NCBI RefSeq assembly: GCF_005239225.2
Contig: NC_133294.1
Span: forward strand, 17,249,631 to 17,313,630
Direction: 5' to 3'
DNA: 64,000 bases
From: Populus alba
Lineage: Eukaryota > Streptophyta > Magnoliopsida > Malpighiales > Salicaceae
The notes below the pieces were generated by a model that saw only the letters and a program-made list of their open reading frames with translations, made no database searches and had not been told where the DNA came from. Of this stretch, positions 11,472-23,644 are shown one piece after another; position 1 is the first letter of the stretch, and each line of letters starts with the position of its first letter. Both the position numbers and the translations under genes were made by a program.

Positions 11472-13201
11472 ATGCGCAAAATGAAAACCAGAGCTGGTCG
11501 TCCAGTCGAATCAAGTTCGTCTAGCAGCGATGATGATGTTTCCTTAGGTGCCTCTCAAGAAGAGGCACCTACACCACCTGCGCCGTCAACTGATGCTGCC
11601 TCTTCCAGCGATGTTTCACATCGTAGACACGGCATGCCTTCGAAGTGGAATCAATTTACCCGCCAGTTCGAGGCACAGTGGAAGGACGATCTTTCAATGT
11701 AAGTTTGTTAATGTTTTAGTTTTTTTTATATAAAAAAAACAAATTTAAAACATAATTTATGAAGTAATCACAAATTAATTTCATTTCTTTTCAGGTTCAC
11801 AAACATTGAGGCCGCCCGATTAATATCATCGGCGTTTAAAGCGTCGATGGAGATTCCATTGTTTCAATGGAGTCAGATATCCAGACATCCTGAATGGATG
11901 CTTCAAATCAATGCATGGTTTCGTAGATTTGAGGTTCGTGTTAATATATAATTTTCAGCTTATTTCTAATTATAAATTCATGTTATAATTGTAAATAAAT
12001 TATTAACATTTTAAAAAATTATTTTTTTATATACAACATCGATTCTGCTGGGACGATGAACATGACAGTGTTGTGAGGAGGGTGTGGGAAAATCACGCGG
12101 CAATTAGGTAACATCGAAAACAATACGACTTTTTTTTACATAATTATTTATGTTTTGAAATGTAATTTTTTCGTGCGTGAATTAGGTTGCGTGATTTTTG
12201 GTATGACGCCCAGAAAAAAGCAAAAAAAACAGCGAGGGATAAGGGGTTACAAGGCTGGAACGATGTTGCGGTTTGGAGGGATTTCAAACCAATATACACC
12301 CCGGAAGATATATGGCCGCACTATCTTCAGCACGTGACGTCTGAGCGGTTCACTCGACGCTCACAGTCCGGTGCCGGCAACCGGAATCGGAAAATTCATG
12401 GCTCGGTTACAACGCACACCGGCGGCTCCGTTCCGTTTGCTGCACATGCGAAACGGATGGTAAGATTAATTTAAATGAAATATATCGTTCAATTAATTTG
12501 TTGTTAATACATTTTTTTCATTATATATAGGCTACGTCTCTTGGACATGAGCCGAGCCCTATGGAGCTGTTTGTGGAGACGCACGTGCGGAGTCATGACC
12601 GCCAAAAGGGGACGCAACAGTTCGTTGACAACCGTGCTCAACAGTTTGTGGTGTGTTTGTTTAACCATTTTATTTTGTAAGTTATTATTATGTTTATTGA
12701 ATTGAATATGATTTTTTTTTTCAGGAGACCTATAATAATCGGTTGAGGGAGAGATACGGGGATGATCCTTCGACCCATCCGGAATTCGATCCGGATTTGT
12801 GGATGGAGGCTGGATCGTCAGGTGGACCCGATAAAAATCGGGTTTACGGGCTCTCCAACACTACCGCTGCCAAGTTGCGGTCGACCGGTACTGCTTCAAC
12901 CGGTGGGAGCTCCCAATCTGTATCGAGCTCCCAATCTAAGGAGTTTGTGGCCTTGCAGCAAAGGTGCGACCACCTATCAGAGGCGTACACACAACTCAAA
13001 GAAGAGCAAAGATTGGCAAACGAACAACACAGATTGGCGGACGAACAACGCAGAGCAGAGTCTGAACAACAAAGAGCGGCCTATGAAGAGCTTCGTCAAA
13101 TGGTCATGAACATGACACAAGGCGGAACATGTGCGCCTAATCCTTTTTGGCCGCCTAACCCCCACCCTCCTCCTCCTCCTCCTCCTCCACCTTTATATTA
13201 A
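11472..13201 (+). CDS. CACTA accessory protein, Transposase_24-like (TNPA-like role)
   Basis: Likely exons are 11472-11698, 11795-11933, about 12038-12106, 12186-12459, 12531-12650 and 12725-13201. The product opens with a Ser/Asp-rich stretch, then the plant transposase (Ptta/En/Spm, Transposase_24) region with WLR-type motifs (RDFWYDAQKKA, PEDIWPHYL, HVRSHDRQKG, ERYGDDPSTHPEFDPDLW). A Gln/Glu/Arg-rich coiled coil about 12950-13110 and a proline run (PNPHPPPPPP) finish it. It is expected to bind subterminal motifs and help the transposase. One doubt: before the expected exon 3 start (CATCGATTCTGC) the sequence is ATACAA, with no AG acceptor, so splicing there may be broken or use another site. 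Other frames stay open. Confidence 0.75.
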
Positions 13202-13359
13202 TTGTTTTTTTTTTAAACACATTCATTTTGTAATGAATATTATTTAACTTTGAGTTTTTGTTGCTTAATATAAATTTTATTTGCATAATTGGTTTGTATT
13301 ACTATTAATTTATATTATTTTTTCTAAATAATTAAAAAAAAAAAATTACACAGGGATTT

Positions 13360-13780
13360 ACCGACGGAATAAATCCGTCGGCATTGGACAGTGTCTGAGG
13401 TATGCCATCCCATCACCGACATACTCACCGACGGACATACTCCGTCGGTATAAAAATACCGACGAATTTACAGACGGATTTATTCGGTCGGTATGAAATA
13501 TCACCGACACTTTTGCCGACGGAGTTACTCCGTCGGTATTTAAATAACACCGACGGAATGTATTCCGTCGGTATATTCCAAGCGGGGAACTTTTTTTTTT
13601 TTGGCGCGCACCGGCCGTCGGTAAAACCGTCGGTAAATGTGTTTTTTTTATTACCGACGGATATAGCGACGGAATGTGGAATCACCGACAAAAGGTATTT
13701 CCGTCGGTAATATAGTCGGTAAATAATTTACCGACGAACGTTCTGTCACACACCGACGGAATATGTCCGTCGGTAAAACT
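13360..13780. repeat. Right subterminal CCGACGGA repeat array of the CACTA element
   Basis: This is the mirror array at the right end: repeated ACCGACGGA and TCCGTCGGTA motifs, often as closely spaced inverted pairs (for example 13430-13450 and 13549-13573), which could fold into hairpins. It ends about 16 bp before the terminal inverted repeat. Confidence 0.85.
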
Positions 13781-13796
13781 GTGAAATCTTGTAGTG

Positions 13797-13799
13797 AAT
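13797..13799. repeat. CACTA target-site duplication, right (AAT)
   Basis: AAT directly follows the right terminus (TTGTAGTG) and matches 4768-4770. The flank that follows (TGACTTATCTATAATATT) continues the left flank as it does at 41254 onward. Confidence 0.93.
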
Positions 13800-14426
13800 T
13801 GACTTATCTATAATATTTATTTTTTAACTAACCGTCATTATATTTTTTTTTTTACTTTTTTTAAATTAAGTTTTAAGAATAGAGGATGAAAATGAAAAAA
13901 AAAAAGTGATTGTTTCTTTTTTTTTTTTTGCATTTCCCTCTTTTTTTTTCCTTTTTTTTTTTTAATTTCATTCTTTTAATGCTTGCTTGATTTAAAATTT
14001 GATTTTATAAATTATTTCGATTTATTTTTTATAAGGTTATTATAATTTTAAATAAATATTTCAATATTTACGTGATTGATTTTACATTCAATTTTTTTTT
14101 AATTTAAGCTGCACTTTCTAAACTATCTGTTTTTTTTTTATTATTATTATTATAATTGAGATTTTATATAAAAGATAGTGCCAAAAAAGACTCAGTTAAC
14201 TAAAAAAATTTATGTTTACGTACATATACGTACAAAGAGAAGAAGAAAAGAAAGAAAGGAAATCTCTATACAAAACTGAAAACTAAAAAAATATGACTCT
14301 CACAAATCTAGTTGGTCTTTAATTTTTACATGGTCTAATTGGAATTTTCCTGGCATCCTTTATATAGGTGGTAGTCAACTTTATTGACCGGAGACCATCC
14401 AGTCGATAAAGTTAGGCGATGAGTTT
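13800..14426. other. AT-rich spacer of tandem unit 1
   Basis: No gene is seen. Poly-T/A tracts dominate. The sequence is collinear with 41254-41800 of unit 3, including the segment with GAGATTTTATATAAAAG that occurs upstream of the exon-1 fragment in all three units. Confidence 0.55.
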
Positions 14427-14690
14427 CTAGGTAGGAAATAAGCTATTTGTACCACACAAGTCAAAAGACTTCGCCATAAAATGATTCCCTTGGAGCTGCC
14501 TTGCAAGACTGGATTCCCATCGTCTGAAAGCTGTGCAATGGATATTCAATATTGCCTGCGGAGACAGTTCAGGATATTCTTTGATGGGTTGAGATGATGT
14601 TATTGTATCTGTTGCAGCATCATAACATGTTGTGATGAACAATGGAATGAGAATTAGGGCTGCTACAATTCTGCAGTTGCCAATCCCCAT
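14427..14690 (-). pseudogene. Truncated S-receptor-like kinase exon 1 fragment (unit 1)
   Basis: ATG 14690 opens a signal-peptide-like start (MGIGNCRIVAALILIPL) followed by TDTITSSQPIK, as in the S-receptor-like genes. The frame then jumps to the segment that should lie about 120 residues later (DDGNPVLQGSSKG-like in another frame), so an internal deletion has removed most of the B-lectin domain. Homology stops before the S-locus glycoprotein domain; no membrane or kinase exons follow. Equivalent fragments occur at 22473-28695 and 41746-42363, so it was already truncated before the units were duplicated. Confidence 0.8.
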
Positions 14691-15168
14691 AACTTTTATC
14701 TACATGTTCTTGATGTGAATCAAACTATATTTTATGGATGCTGTTCTTACTGGTCAAGAGAGTACAGTTGTTCTTTTTCTATCCTCTTAATATATTTCAA
14801 CCAAGAGCTTATTACTTTTATTAAAAAGGCATATCCAGTTTTCCACAGTCAAGAATTTTAATGTTTTCATCAGTATATAAAAAAGGGTTTGTGCATTAAT
14901 GGCCAAGAGCATGTTGAATCCATACAATTCACTGTTTATATTAGGCATTTTCTATGATATTTTAGGTTTGATTTTTGAAATAAGCAAATTGACTTATCTA
15001 CATATTTGTTTTTTAACTAACCATGATGATATTTTTTAGGTTTGCTATTCTTAAATTAAATTTGAAAAGTACAGATGTTCTAATAAAGAACTCTAGATCT
15101 TTAACTTGTGCAAGAAATGACAACTTCTAGAATATCAAAAGTCTATTATTCAATTGATAGTTTATTTT

Positions 15169-15211
<43 letters not shown>

Positions 15212-17863
15212 TGTTTGATTATGATTATAAACTTATGGTATGCAGCTAGAATATTCATATTAATAAGGTAGTTTTAGTCTTTATGCACATCGTATCTGAA
15301 TCCTAGTTGGTCGAAAGAGTCACTAACCTGTATGGACTGATCATCTCATAGTACGGAGCCTCATGTTCATTGTATTTTGATTTTATGACAAGTTTTACCT
15401 TGTGATATTTTTGTTATGGCTTATTGGAGAAATTACATATAAGAATCTAAAGCCATAATTATGTTTGTGTCTGTGTGTGTGTTGTATTATCTCGTATATG
15501 TATATTAAACGCTATCTACTTACTGAATTGTTGAACTCACCTTCTCATTATTTATTCTTTTCAGACTTATAGCTTGTTAGCAGGTCATTTTTGTTGGTCT
15601 TTCAAAACTTGTTTCTTTAGTTGTAATTAGTACTTTTTTTTTTATGTCTAATTAGTGCTTCACAATTATGAAATTGTATTAACTCTTGTATTAAAACAAT
15701 TAAATTATATTATGAAGTTAATTTTGTTGTTATTATTATGTTGAACTCTAATTGAGTTATCCTTTGATTGTTAGAGATTGTGGCTGGTATGGTAAGGAGG
15801 TTGAAGATGGTGATTTATGGTCATGGGTTTGGTTTAAAGAAGAAGATGAAGAAGAAGATGGTGATTTATGGTCATGGGTTTGGTTTGACTTTGATGGATT
15901 TTTCTTAGGCCTATTACAGGTTGTGTGGAAAAGGACTTGTGTGAAGCGACGCAAGCTACTGTGGTGGTTGATTTGTAAGGGGAGGAGGATGAGGGTTTAT
16001 GAGGGGAAAGTTGTTGAAGAGGAGGGGTAAGGTTGCCTCATGAATTAATTAGAGACTACATCGAATTAATTTGATAAAATTATTAGACTAAATTGGGCTG
16101 GATTGAACTAATTAGAAATAAAAAGTACTAAAACAAAGTTATATGAATAGTCAATCGGTCTTTCGAATATTTTCTCCTTTTCATTATAGTTATTGACTTT
16201 TAAATTTCATGAACTTCGTTCAGTAAAGGCTTTAAATATTGGATTTTTTCAGATTATTCCTTAAATTGATCTTTTCCAATTTAGCCTTTTTTTTAATTTA
16301 GCCTTTATTTGCTTTTAAATTCCAGTAATTTCAAAAAAAATTCCCTTTTTCTTTTCAATTGTGTCCCTAATCGAATCAATTTGGACCTCCAAATTTTAGC
16401 TTCTTGTTGCAAATTCATCATTCATTCCTAAAATTAAGGAATTTTAACTAATTTAACTTCTAATTTTGATTTTCTTCTTCAATTAAACCCTCCATTTATT
16501 CCTAACTTGGCTATTTATTTTAAACTCATCATTGCACCTTTAATTTCTTTCAATCTTATCCAAATTAAATCAAATTAAGTCATTTTTTCAATTTCATTTT
16601 AAATTGAAACCCTAATTATGGCCCAAGAAATTCTCAAACTCAATTTTTGTTTGTGATTCTCGATTATTTAACCAATTTCATCCCCAACTATATTTTTTAT
16701 TTTTGCATTTTTCTTATGATTTTCATTGTTTTTTAACACACAAAAATTAAATAAAAATAAAAAAATGACTAAATTTACTAAAAAAACATATTTTTTGTTT
16801 TTATTTTTTTGTAATATATACAAAAACAAGGGGTAAAAAATTAGGTTATGATAACATCCATGCTTGATAAGGGTATAACTAAGCATACCAATAACATTTA
16901 TAAACATAGTTTAAATTATGTTACTCTTTTAGAGTATTACAAGTTAGAAAATCAAATATAAAAATAGAAGGGAGAAGAAATTAAATGTGTTTGTGTTACA
17001 CATGCACCCAAGCAAAAGAACTCCTGCTAGGTATAACATTATAACAGATATGTATGATCGCCTATCACATAGACTAGTATCACCCCAAATTAGCTAGAGT
17101 ATTATATTTCATTATGTAGACATAATTTAACATTGTTATATTAGTGTAGGTATTTTGACTTTTATAACTCAACAATCTATATCAAATTATTATTTATATG
17201 AGGTTCACTTAGCTTGCATTGGTCTTTGGAATGCTTATGCTCGTATTGCGCCTCAATCACATAGATGAATATTTGTCGATGATATTATTTGGCCTACTCA
17301 TTCCATCTTGTCTCCTCGAGACCATATCAACTTTGGCAACATATTATTTGGCAAGAGACTATGATGTTTCTCCTATATTAATAACATTGAATCTACTTGC
17401 CTCATTGTGTTACCTCTCAGAGGAATAAAATATTTTGCTACTACTAGCCCTCTCTTAATTTCAACACCATTTGTGTCATCAACGCCAGTCTCCTACTGTG
17501 GTTACGTTTAATAAGCTTTCGAAACTCAATATTATACTCATGGATAGATATATATTTCTTGAGCGAGCCCTTATAATGTCCTAGATGGCCTCCACTCTTT
17601 CATTGCTGCATGTTGGGATGATATTGTTACCAATGTATTTGCCATCAAATATATATACCAATCTACTCTGATAGTGAGGAAAAAAAATAAGATTTCTCAA
17701 ACTTTAAGATTACAAATCTAAGCTGTAAAGAAAACTTTATTTGATATATTTTGAAATTCAATAATTATATAACTTTTATAAAAATAACATATCCAAGGAA
17801 TGTAATGTTCTACAATGATAAACTATATTAATATCTAACAGAAAAGTAAACATGTTCTGAACT
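14691..17863. other. Spacer between tandem units 1 and 2
   Basis: No supported gene. The block is collinear with 28696-32104, so it belongs to the duplicated unit. It contains an AT microsatellite (15172-15208). Bases about 15240-15720 match, in inverted orientation, part of the 2.1-kb solo LTR at 22815-24913, so an older LTR remnant is included. A 44-bp segment starting GATGGTGATTTATGG near 15805 is repeated near 15857. Bases 17219-17428 have an open frame also present at 31499-31708, but it opens with TTG and resembles nothing I recognise. Confidence 0.6.
15172..15208. repeat. (AT)n microsatellite
   Basis: An uninterrupted run of TA dinucleotides of about 37 bp. A homologous run occurs at the equivalent place in the next spacer (29344-29382). 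Confidence 0.9.
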
Positions 17864-20800
17864 CTATCGGCCGTTAAGATCAGAAATCGTCACATTGTTA
17901 ATGGAATTTATCTTTTGGCTCTGAGTAATGGCCTCTGTATCCAAGGAACTCTGCCTTTCAACAAATGCTGGTTTCTTTGGAGGAGGAAGATCCACAATTT
18001 CACTATTTAGCATGGAACTGATGGTAGACACGGCCGGTCTGTCTTTCGCCAATTCTTGCACACACAACAGACCAATCTGTATGCATCGGAATATCTCCAC
18101 CTGAAAACATGGATCTGATATTGCAGGTTCGACCAGAGCTGTAATGTCACCTTCATTCCACAGTTTCCAAGCCTAAAAATATAAAAATCCATCCAAGTAA
18201 GAGTTTGCAAGTTTAATAGCATCAGAAATTGAACGGAGCTTTGCAGATATATCTCAGGCAGGGAGGCGGACAGACATACATATCCTATAAGACTCAGAGA
18301 ATGCTCATTGTCATAAAAACTAGAGCTCTTTCTTCCGCTTACGATCTCCAGCAACAACACTCCAAAGCTAAATACATCTGATTTCTCTGAAAATCTTCCT
18401 TTCATTAAATATTCAGGGGACATATAGCCACTGCATGAGGATCACAGATTTCTGAGCTCAAATTAGCAAAACGGTAATAGGAGTTAAAATGAAAATAAAT
18501 AAATATATACTTACTAGGTTCCAACGACCCTGGTAGTATTCACTTGATCTTCATTGCCACAAAAAATCCTGGCCATTCCAAAGTCTGAAATTTTGGGATT
18601 CAGCTCACGGTCCAATAAGATGTTACCTGGCTTCAGATCTCTATGAATAATTCTTAGTCTGGAATCTCTGTGAAGGTAAAGAAGACCTCGACAAATCCCG
18701 TTAATAATGTCAAAGCGTCTTTCCCAATGTAGTTGTCCTTTCCTGAGTGAATCTAAGCATATTGTATCCAGAAAAAATCATCAGAAAACAAGGGCAAAGG
18801 AAAATGAGTCAAGAAAAGTAGTAGCTAACCAAAAGAGGGTAGTTGCTCTAACCAAAGAGAAATGCATCCAAGCTTTTATTCGGCAGGTACTCATAAACCA
18901 ACATCATCTCTTCTCCTTCAACACAGCAACCAAGAAGCCTCACAAGATTCCTGTGTTGGAGTTTAGAAATCACCACGACTTCATTCATAAACTCTTCGAG
19001 CCCTTGACCAGATGTTTTAGAAAGTCTTTTAACAGCTATTTCCTGCCCATCCGGCAATTTTCCCTACAATGTCACATCAAACCAATAAAATACCTATTTG
19101 CTCTAAATAACTATACAGCAGCTTTAGTTCCAGAAGAATTACCCAGTATACTGCACCAAAGCCGCCCTGCCCAAGCTTCTTGGATATGTCAAAGTTGTTT
19201 GTAGCAGTTTCAAGAATTTGTAATTTGAAGAGTGGTTCAAGTTTAACTTCCCTGACGTTTTCGGGCGAGTTTCCATAAAAAACTGTTCCTTGTGCTTCTC
19301 TCGTTTTGAACGATAAGGTCTCCTCACTTATCAACTTCCTTTCTGGATTCAAGTGGAAGTATCGTTATTATTTGTGAATGGTGTTTTTCTTTACCTGCTA
19401 AAATTGCAAAGTTTAGAAGTCCAGTAAGCTAATAAGACGTAGTATATTACCTCTATGTGTACCCATCCACTTCCAAGAAAGAAACACACAGATGCAGATA
19501 GCTATGGCTCCTCCAATCACTGACATACTGATGATTACTTTCATGTTTCTCTTGTTATCTGCAACTAAAAAATTGTACTGATGGTTATTTGGCAAAAATG
19601 TAAAGGAAATATGAAAAAACTTATCAATGTTTCCTCATACAGATACAGAACGTTTTGTATGTACACTAGTTTTGCACACCTGAAAAACGAAACACTAGTG
19701 AACGAAAATTAGAAAATATTATAACAATTACCAAGTTCTGTATACGCCAGGCGAATGTTGAGACCTGTCCCTCCTTCGGAGAACTTTTGTATATCAATCA
19801 AGTTTCCTGTCCATGCCATACAGCCAAAACCGTTATAATATGAATAAGCGACACAGGAACAATTCCTCAAGCACTCATCTTTACATTCTTGTTCGGAGGA
19901 CGGATATAACCAGTACTCGGCAAAGGTTGGCACTTTCATCATCTCTAGCTTCATAAATCCATCTTCTTTTCCCACTTCACTACCATTCTGTATTCTATCA
20001 CACTGCAACGATGTCATCCTAACACAACCGCTAGTCCAAATTCCTTTGTTCCATTCATCTGGATTTTTTGCAACAAACCCTTTTAAACATGTGCAGATAG
20101 GTGAGCTCTGTGCATCGCAGCTTCCAAAGGACCCGCACTTGCCATAAATATCACAGTCAGTTGATGGAGCTTCCCAGGTATACTCCCAACCTTGCTTTTC
20201 AGAATCCCAGTATTGTTCTGTAAATTTTCCATGAGAAGTCAAAACATTCGAGTATCGGAAAGCTGGGTCTACAATTAAACTCAGAGTGAAAGTGCCATCT
20301 CCTTCATCTTGTAGAGTAAAACCACTTAGATAGACAGAAGTAGACATTCCTGGTATTCCAATAAAGTTCTGGCCAACCCATGGACCGCTACGCCAAAATG
20401 GATGACCATTGTACCAGATGAAGAGCTCAGGAATTCCAAATGGATTGACACCAGCAGAGAAGTTTCCAACTGAAGGATCAGATGAGCTTCTCCATGACAT
20501 TAGCAGTGTCTTGTTCCCAGTTCTTGCGTTAGCACTAAGTCTCATCTTTGGTAAGTAAGTATCCGTAGGCTGCTGGAAACTTTGCCATACAAGGTTTCCA
20601 TTCGGTCCAGCTTTCATGACAAGGTTTCCATCATCAGTAAGCTGTGCAGTTGATTGATTGAACCCAATTGAAACATTGGATGACCACAGAACCTCTCCCA
20701 GACCATTCAAAACCACAAGATTTCCATCTTCAGATATTGTCATCGTCCCAGAAGAATCGTTGATTGGCTTGTTTCTGTTAGCCACCCATAGTACTTGAGT

Positions 20801-21022
20801 TTCTGCTGATATATTACTGTACCATATTCCGACATATCGGTATGTTGAGTTAACTGGGCTGAAAAATCCCAGTTCGAACCTATTGCCGGCAGAGACTATA
20901 GCTTCTGGATCTTTGATGGGTTGAGAAGGAGTAATGGTATCTCCTGCATCACCATAAAATGAGCTGGAACATGATAGAAACAGAAGAAGAGCTACTGCAA
21001 CTTTGCAGTTTCCAAGTGCCAT
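17864..21022 (-). CDS. G-type lectin S-receptor-like Ser/Thr kinase, gene 2 (complete, 7 exons)
   Basis: Exons are 21022-19732, 19558-19451, 19342-19143, 19063-18853, 18752-18515, 18430-18280 and 18172-17864. They total 2508 bp (835 aa) with GT/AG borders throughout. It is a very close paralogue of gene 1 (same signal peptide start [10 protein letters not shown], same C-terminus ISDLNGR). Domains: signal peptide, B-lectin, S-locus glycoprotein, EGF-like ([13 protein letters not shown]), PAN, membrane helix in exon 2, kinase in exons 3-7 with [22 protein letters not shown] and MSPEY. At the end of the Gly-rich strand the usual basic residue is Trp (AVYW against AVYR in genes 1 and 3), near the ATP pocket. 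Otherwise no lesion is visible. The ATG is preceded in frame only by a TTG at 21049. Confidence 0.93.
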
Positions 21023-22472
21023 AACTTGTTGATGAGAATGGAAGACCAATAAATGGCTAAATGACTTTTCAGAGAAAGGATATGAACAAGAATATTTTTC
21101 TTCCTGTCCTTTTTCTTAATTCCAATTAAGAGAAACCATGTTTGACAATTAAAAGTCAGAAAACTTAAATGTTTTTCTGTTAATTTCCAAGTGCCATAAC
21201 TTGTTGATGAGAATGTTTATGTCATATTGTTATATGACATAAACAGGGTTATATCTAGATTGACCTTTTCCTTTGAGCTCTAGTCGATCCCCCGCTCCAA
21301 CCTCAACATGATATTGACCTTTTCCTTTCAGGTGTTACCTAGACGCTCTTAGCATTCTTATTTTAAAGTATTCTTGGTCTATGTTGACTGTGCATGTAAT
21401 ATTTAAGTAAGCTTTGTTCTTGGTCTGTGTTGACTGTGAATGTAATATTTAAGTGGGTGCTGATTAAATTACCTTACTACTCTAAAATGCCATGAGTTTC
21501 CTCCATATTTTACATTTTGTCCCTCCCGCTTTAAATTTTATCTTTCTAATTCAATTGAAAACTTCTTCACATAAAATTACGCCAAGATAGTATCAAATCA
21601 AAAAAGAAAAAAAAAATACAGATGGAATTGAAAAAAAAAAAAAGAGGTAATTGTTCCTTCTTTTTGCATTTCCCACTTCTTCTTCTTTTTCTTTCATTTC
21701 CTTTCTTAATTTTATTTTTTTTAACACTTGCTTGATTTAGAATTTATTTTTATAAATTGTTTCAATTTATTTTATAAGATTATCATAATCTTAAATAAAT
21801 ATCTTGATATTTAGTTTGTGCTTGATTAATTTTACAAAGTTCTATTTTTGTTATTATATAATTAAGTAAAAAATAATTAAAATAATAAAGTTCTTAATCT
21901 TAGTGGAATTCATCAACTCAATTGAAAAATAAAAAAAAAAAATTTTTTCTTTAAAAATCTTAACAGATTTGATATATTAATCCTTGAAGTCTGAGTCAAT
22001 CCAATATATAACCATCTTAATATTAAAATATAAAAGATTTCAAAATTAACCCATTAATTAAATCAAATTTAATAACAATAATAATTTCATATGGTGTAAA
22101 CATTTTCTTTACATTTAATTTTTTTTTTAATTTAAGCTGCCCTTTCTAAATTATCAATGTTTTTTTTTTCTTATTATAATTGAGATTTTATATAAAAGCT
22201 AGTCCGAAAAAGGCTGGGCTAACTAAACTATATAAAGAAAAGAAGGAAAGAAAGAAAAGAAATCTCTGTACAGGATTGAAAACTAAAAAAATATGACTGT
22301 TTGTCTGTTATATGATATCTTGTATATATATAAAAAATTATTGTTCGTAGAACATAACTGTGGATTTTTAACCTACTCTTTAATTTTTATATGGTGTAAT
22401 TGGAATTTTCCTGGCATCCTTTATATAGGTGGTAGTCAACTTTATTGACCGTAGACCATCCAGTCGATAAAG
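21023..22472. promoter_or_regulatory. Upstream region of kinase gene 2 with duplicated start-codon segment
   Basis: AT-rich, non-coding. Bases 21183-21214 repeat the segment around the gene 2 start codon. On the minus strand this gives an upstream ATG at 21197 followed by a five-codon frame (MALGN, stop), 175 bp above the real start. Next to it, 21213-21242 is an inverted repeat (GTTTATGTCATA / TATGACATAAAC). Both recur upstream of gene 3. Whether the gene 2 transcript includes the upstream ATG cannot be told from sequence. Confidence 0.5.
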
Positions 22473-22814
22473 TTAGGCGATGAGTTTTCTAGGTAGGAAA
22501 TAAGCTATTTCTACCACACAAGTGTGGAACAGCAGTTGACAAGTCAAAGGACCTTGCTGTTTCATCATCATCAGGGAAACTTCGCCATAAAATGATTCCC
22601 TTGGAGCTGCCTTGGAAGACTGGATTCCCATCGTCTCCAACCTTTGCAATGGAGTTTCTGACTCTATTTGAAACATTTGATGAGCAAAGAATCTCTTTAT
22701 GAGCATTTAAAACTACAAGCTTTCCATCTTAAGATATCGTCACCGCACCTGAAGAATCTATGATTGGGTTGTTTACGTGGGGAACCGATTTTGGTTTCAT
22801 TGCAGAAACATTAT

Positions 22815-23613
22815 TGTCACGACTCAATTTTCAAATCCATGATCGGTACATAGGCTAAGTTCGCTTTTAAAGTTTTATACATATACGAACCCAAACTTAC
22901 ATACAAGCTCATCCTTTAAATAACCCAATCAGAATTAAATACAATAGTATCAACAAAACTAACTTCATAATATAATTTAATTGTCTTAATACAAGAGTTA
23001 ATATAATTTTATAGTTGTGGAGCATTAACTAGACATCAGAGAAAATACAAATTTCACCAAAAGAGCAGGTCCTGAAGGTCCAATAAAATTACCCGCTAAC
23101 AAGCTATAAGCCTAAAAAGATAAATAATGAGAGGTTGGGTTCAACAACTTAGTGAATAAATAACGTTCAATACACACACACATGAGATAATATAACTATG
23201 AGAAATATATATACAAGTACGGATTTAGGTTCTTATAGGAAGGTTTTTCAAATAGACCATAACAAGAAAATCATATGGTAAAACTTGTCATAAAATAAAA
23301 ATGCAATGAGCATGAGGTTTCGTACTGTGGAATGATCAGTATATACAAGTTGGTGGCTCCCCCGACCAGCTAGGGTTCAGATACGATATGCACAAAGACT
23401 AACACTACCCTATTAGTATGGGTATTCTGACTGACATACCATAGGTTCATAATCATAATCAAACAGACATATTCATATCTCAAGGCTCAACTCATGACAT
23501 AAATCAAATGAGGAGCTATTAATTTAGAAGTCAATTTAAAATACATACTGGTTCATATCAAGAATTCAGAATCAACAATTGATTATGTTGTATCATAACA
23601 AAGATAATAATCA

Positions 23614-23644
<31 letters not shown>

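Larger units (their letters stand above)
4771..13796 (+). mobile_element. CACTA (En/Spm, CMC) DNA transposon, 9026 bp
   Basis: The left end is CACTACCAGAAAATCGC and the right end is the complement of CACTACAAGATTTCAC, giving imperfect inverted repeats with a 3-bp AAT duplication. Both ends hold dense CCGACGGA-type subterminal motifs in both orientations, the expected TNPA-type binding arrays. Two plus-strand genes lie inside: a TNP2/TNPD-type transposase (decayed) and a Transposase_24-like gene. The element sits upstream of kinase gene 1 and is flanked by sequence that is continuous in the paralogous unit 3. It is probably non-autonomous because the transposase reading frame is broken, though a helper could still mobilise it since both ends look intact. 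Confidence 0.95.

Noticed and set aside
12762..13109. Second open frame over the last exon of the CACTA accessory gene
   Set aside because: It is a shadow of the coiled-coil coding frame and has no start context or homology.
15752..16030. 92-residue open frame with repeated DGDLWSWVWF
   Set aside because: The repeat comes from a small DNA duplication; the homologous spacer at 30470-30700 does not keep the frame.
17219..17428. 69-residue hydrophobic frame conserved at 31499-31708
   Set aside because: It opens with TTG, and conservation is explained by duplication of the whole spacer; no known family recognised.
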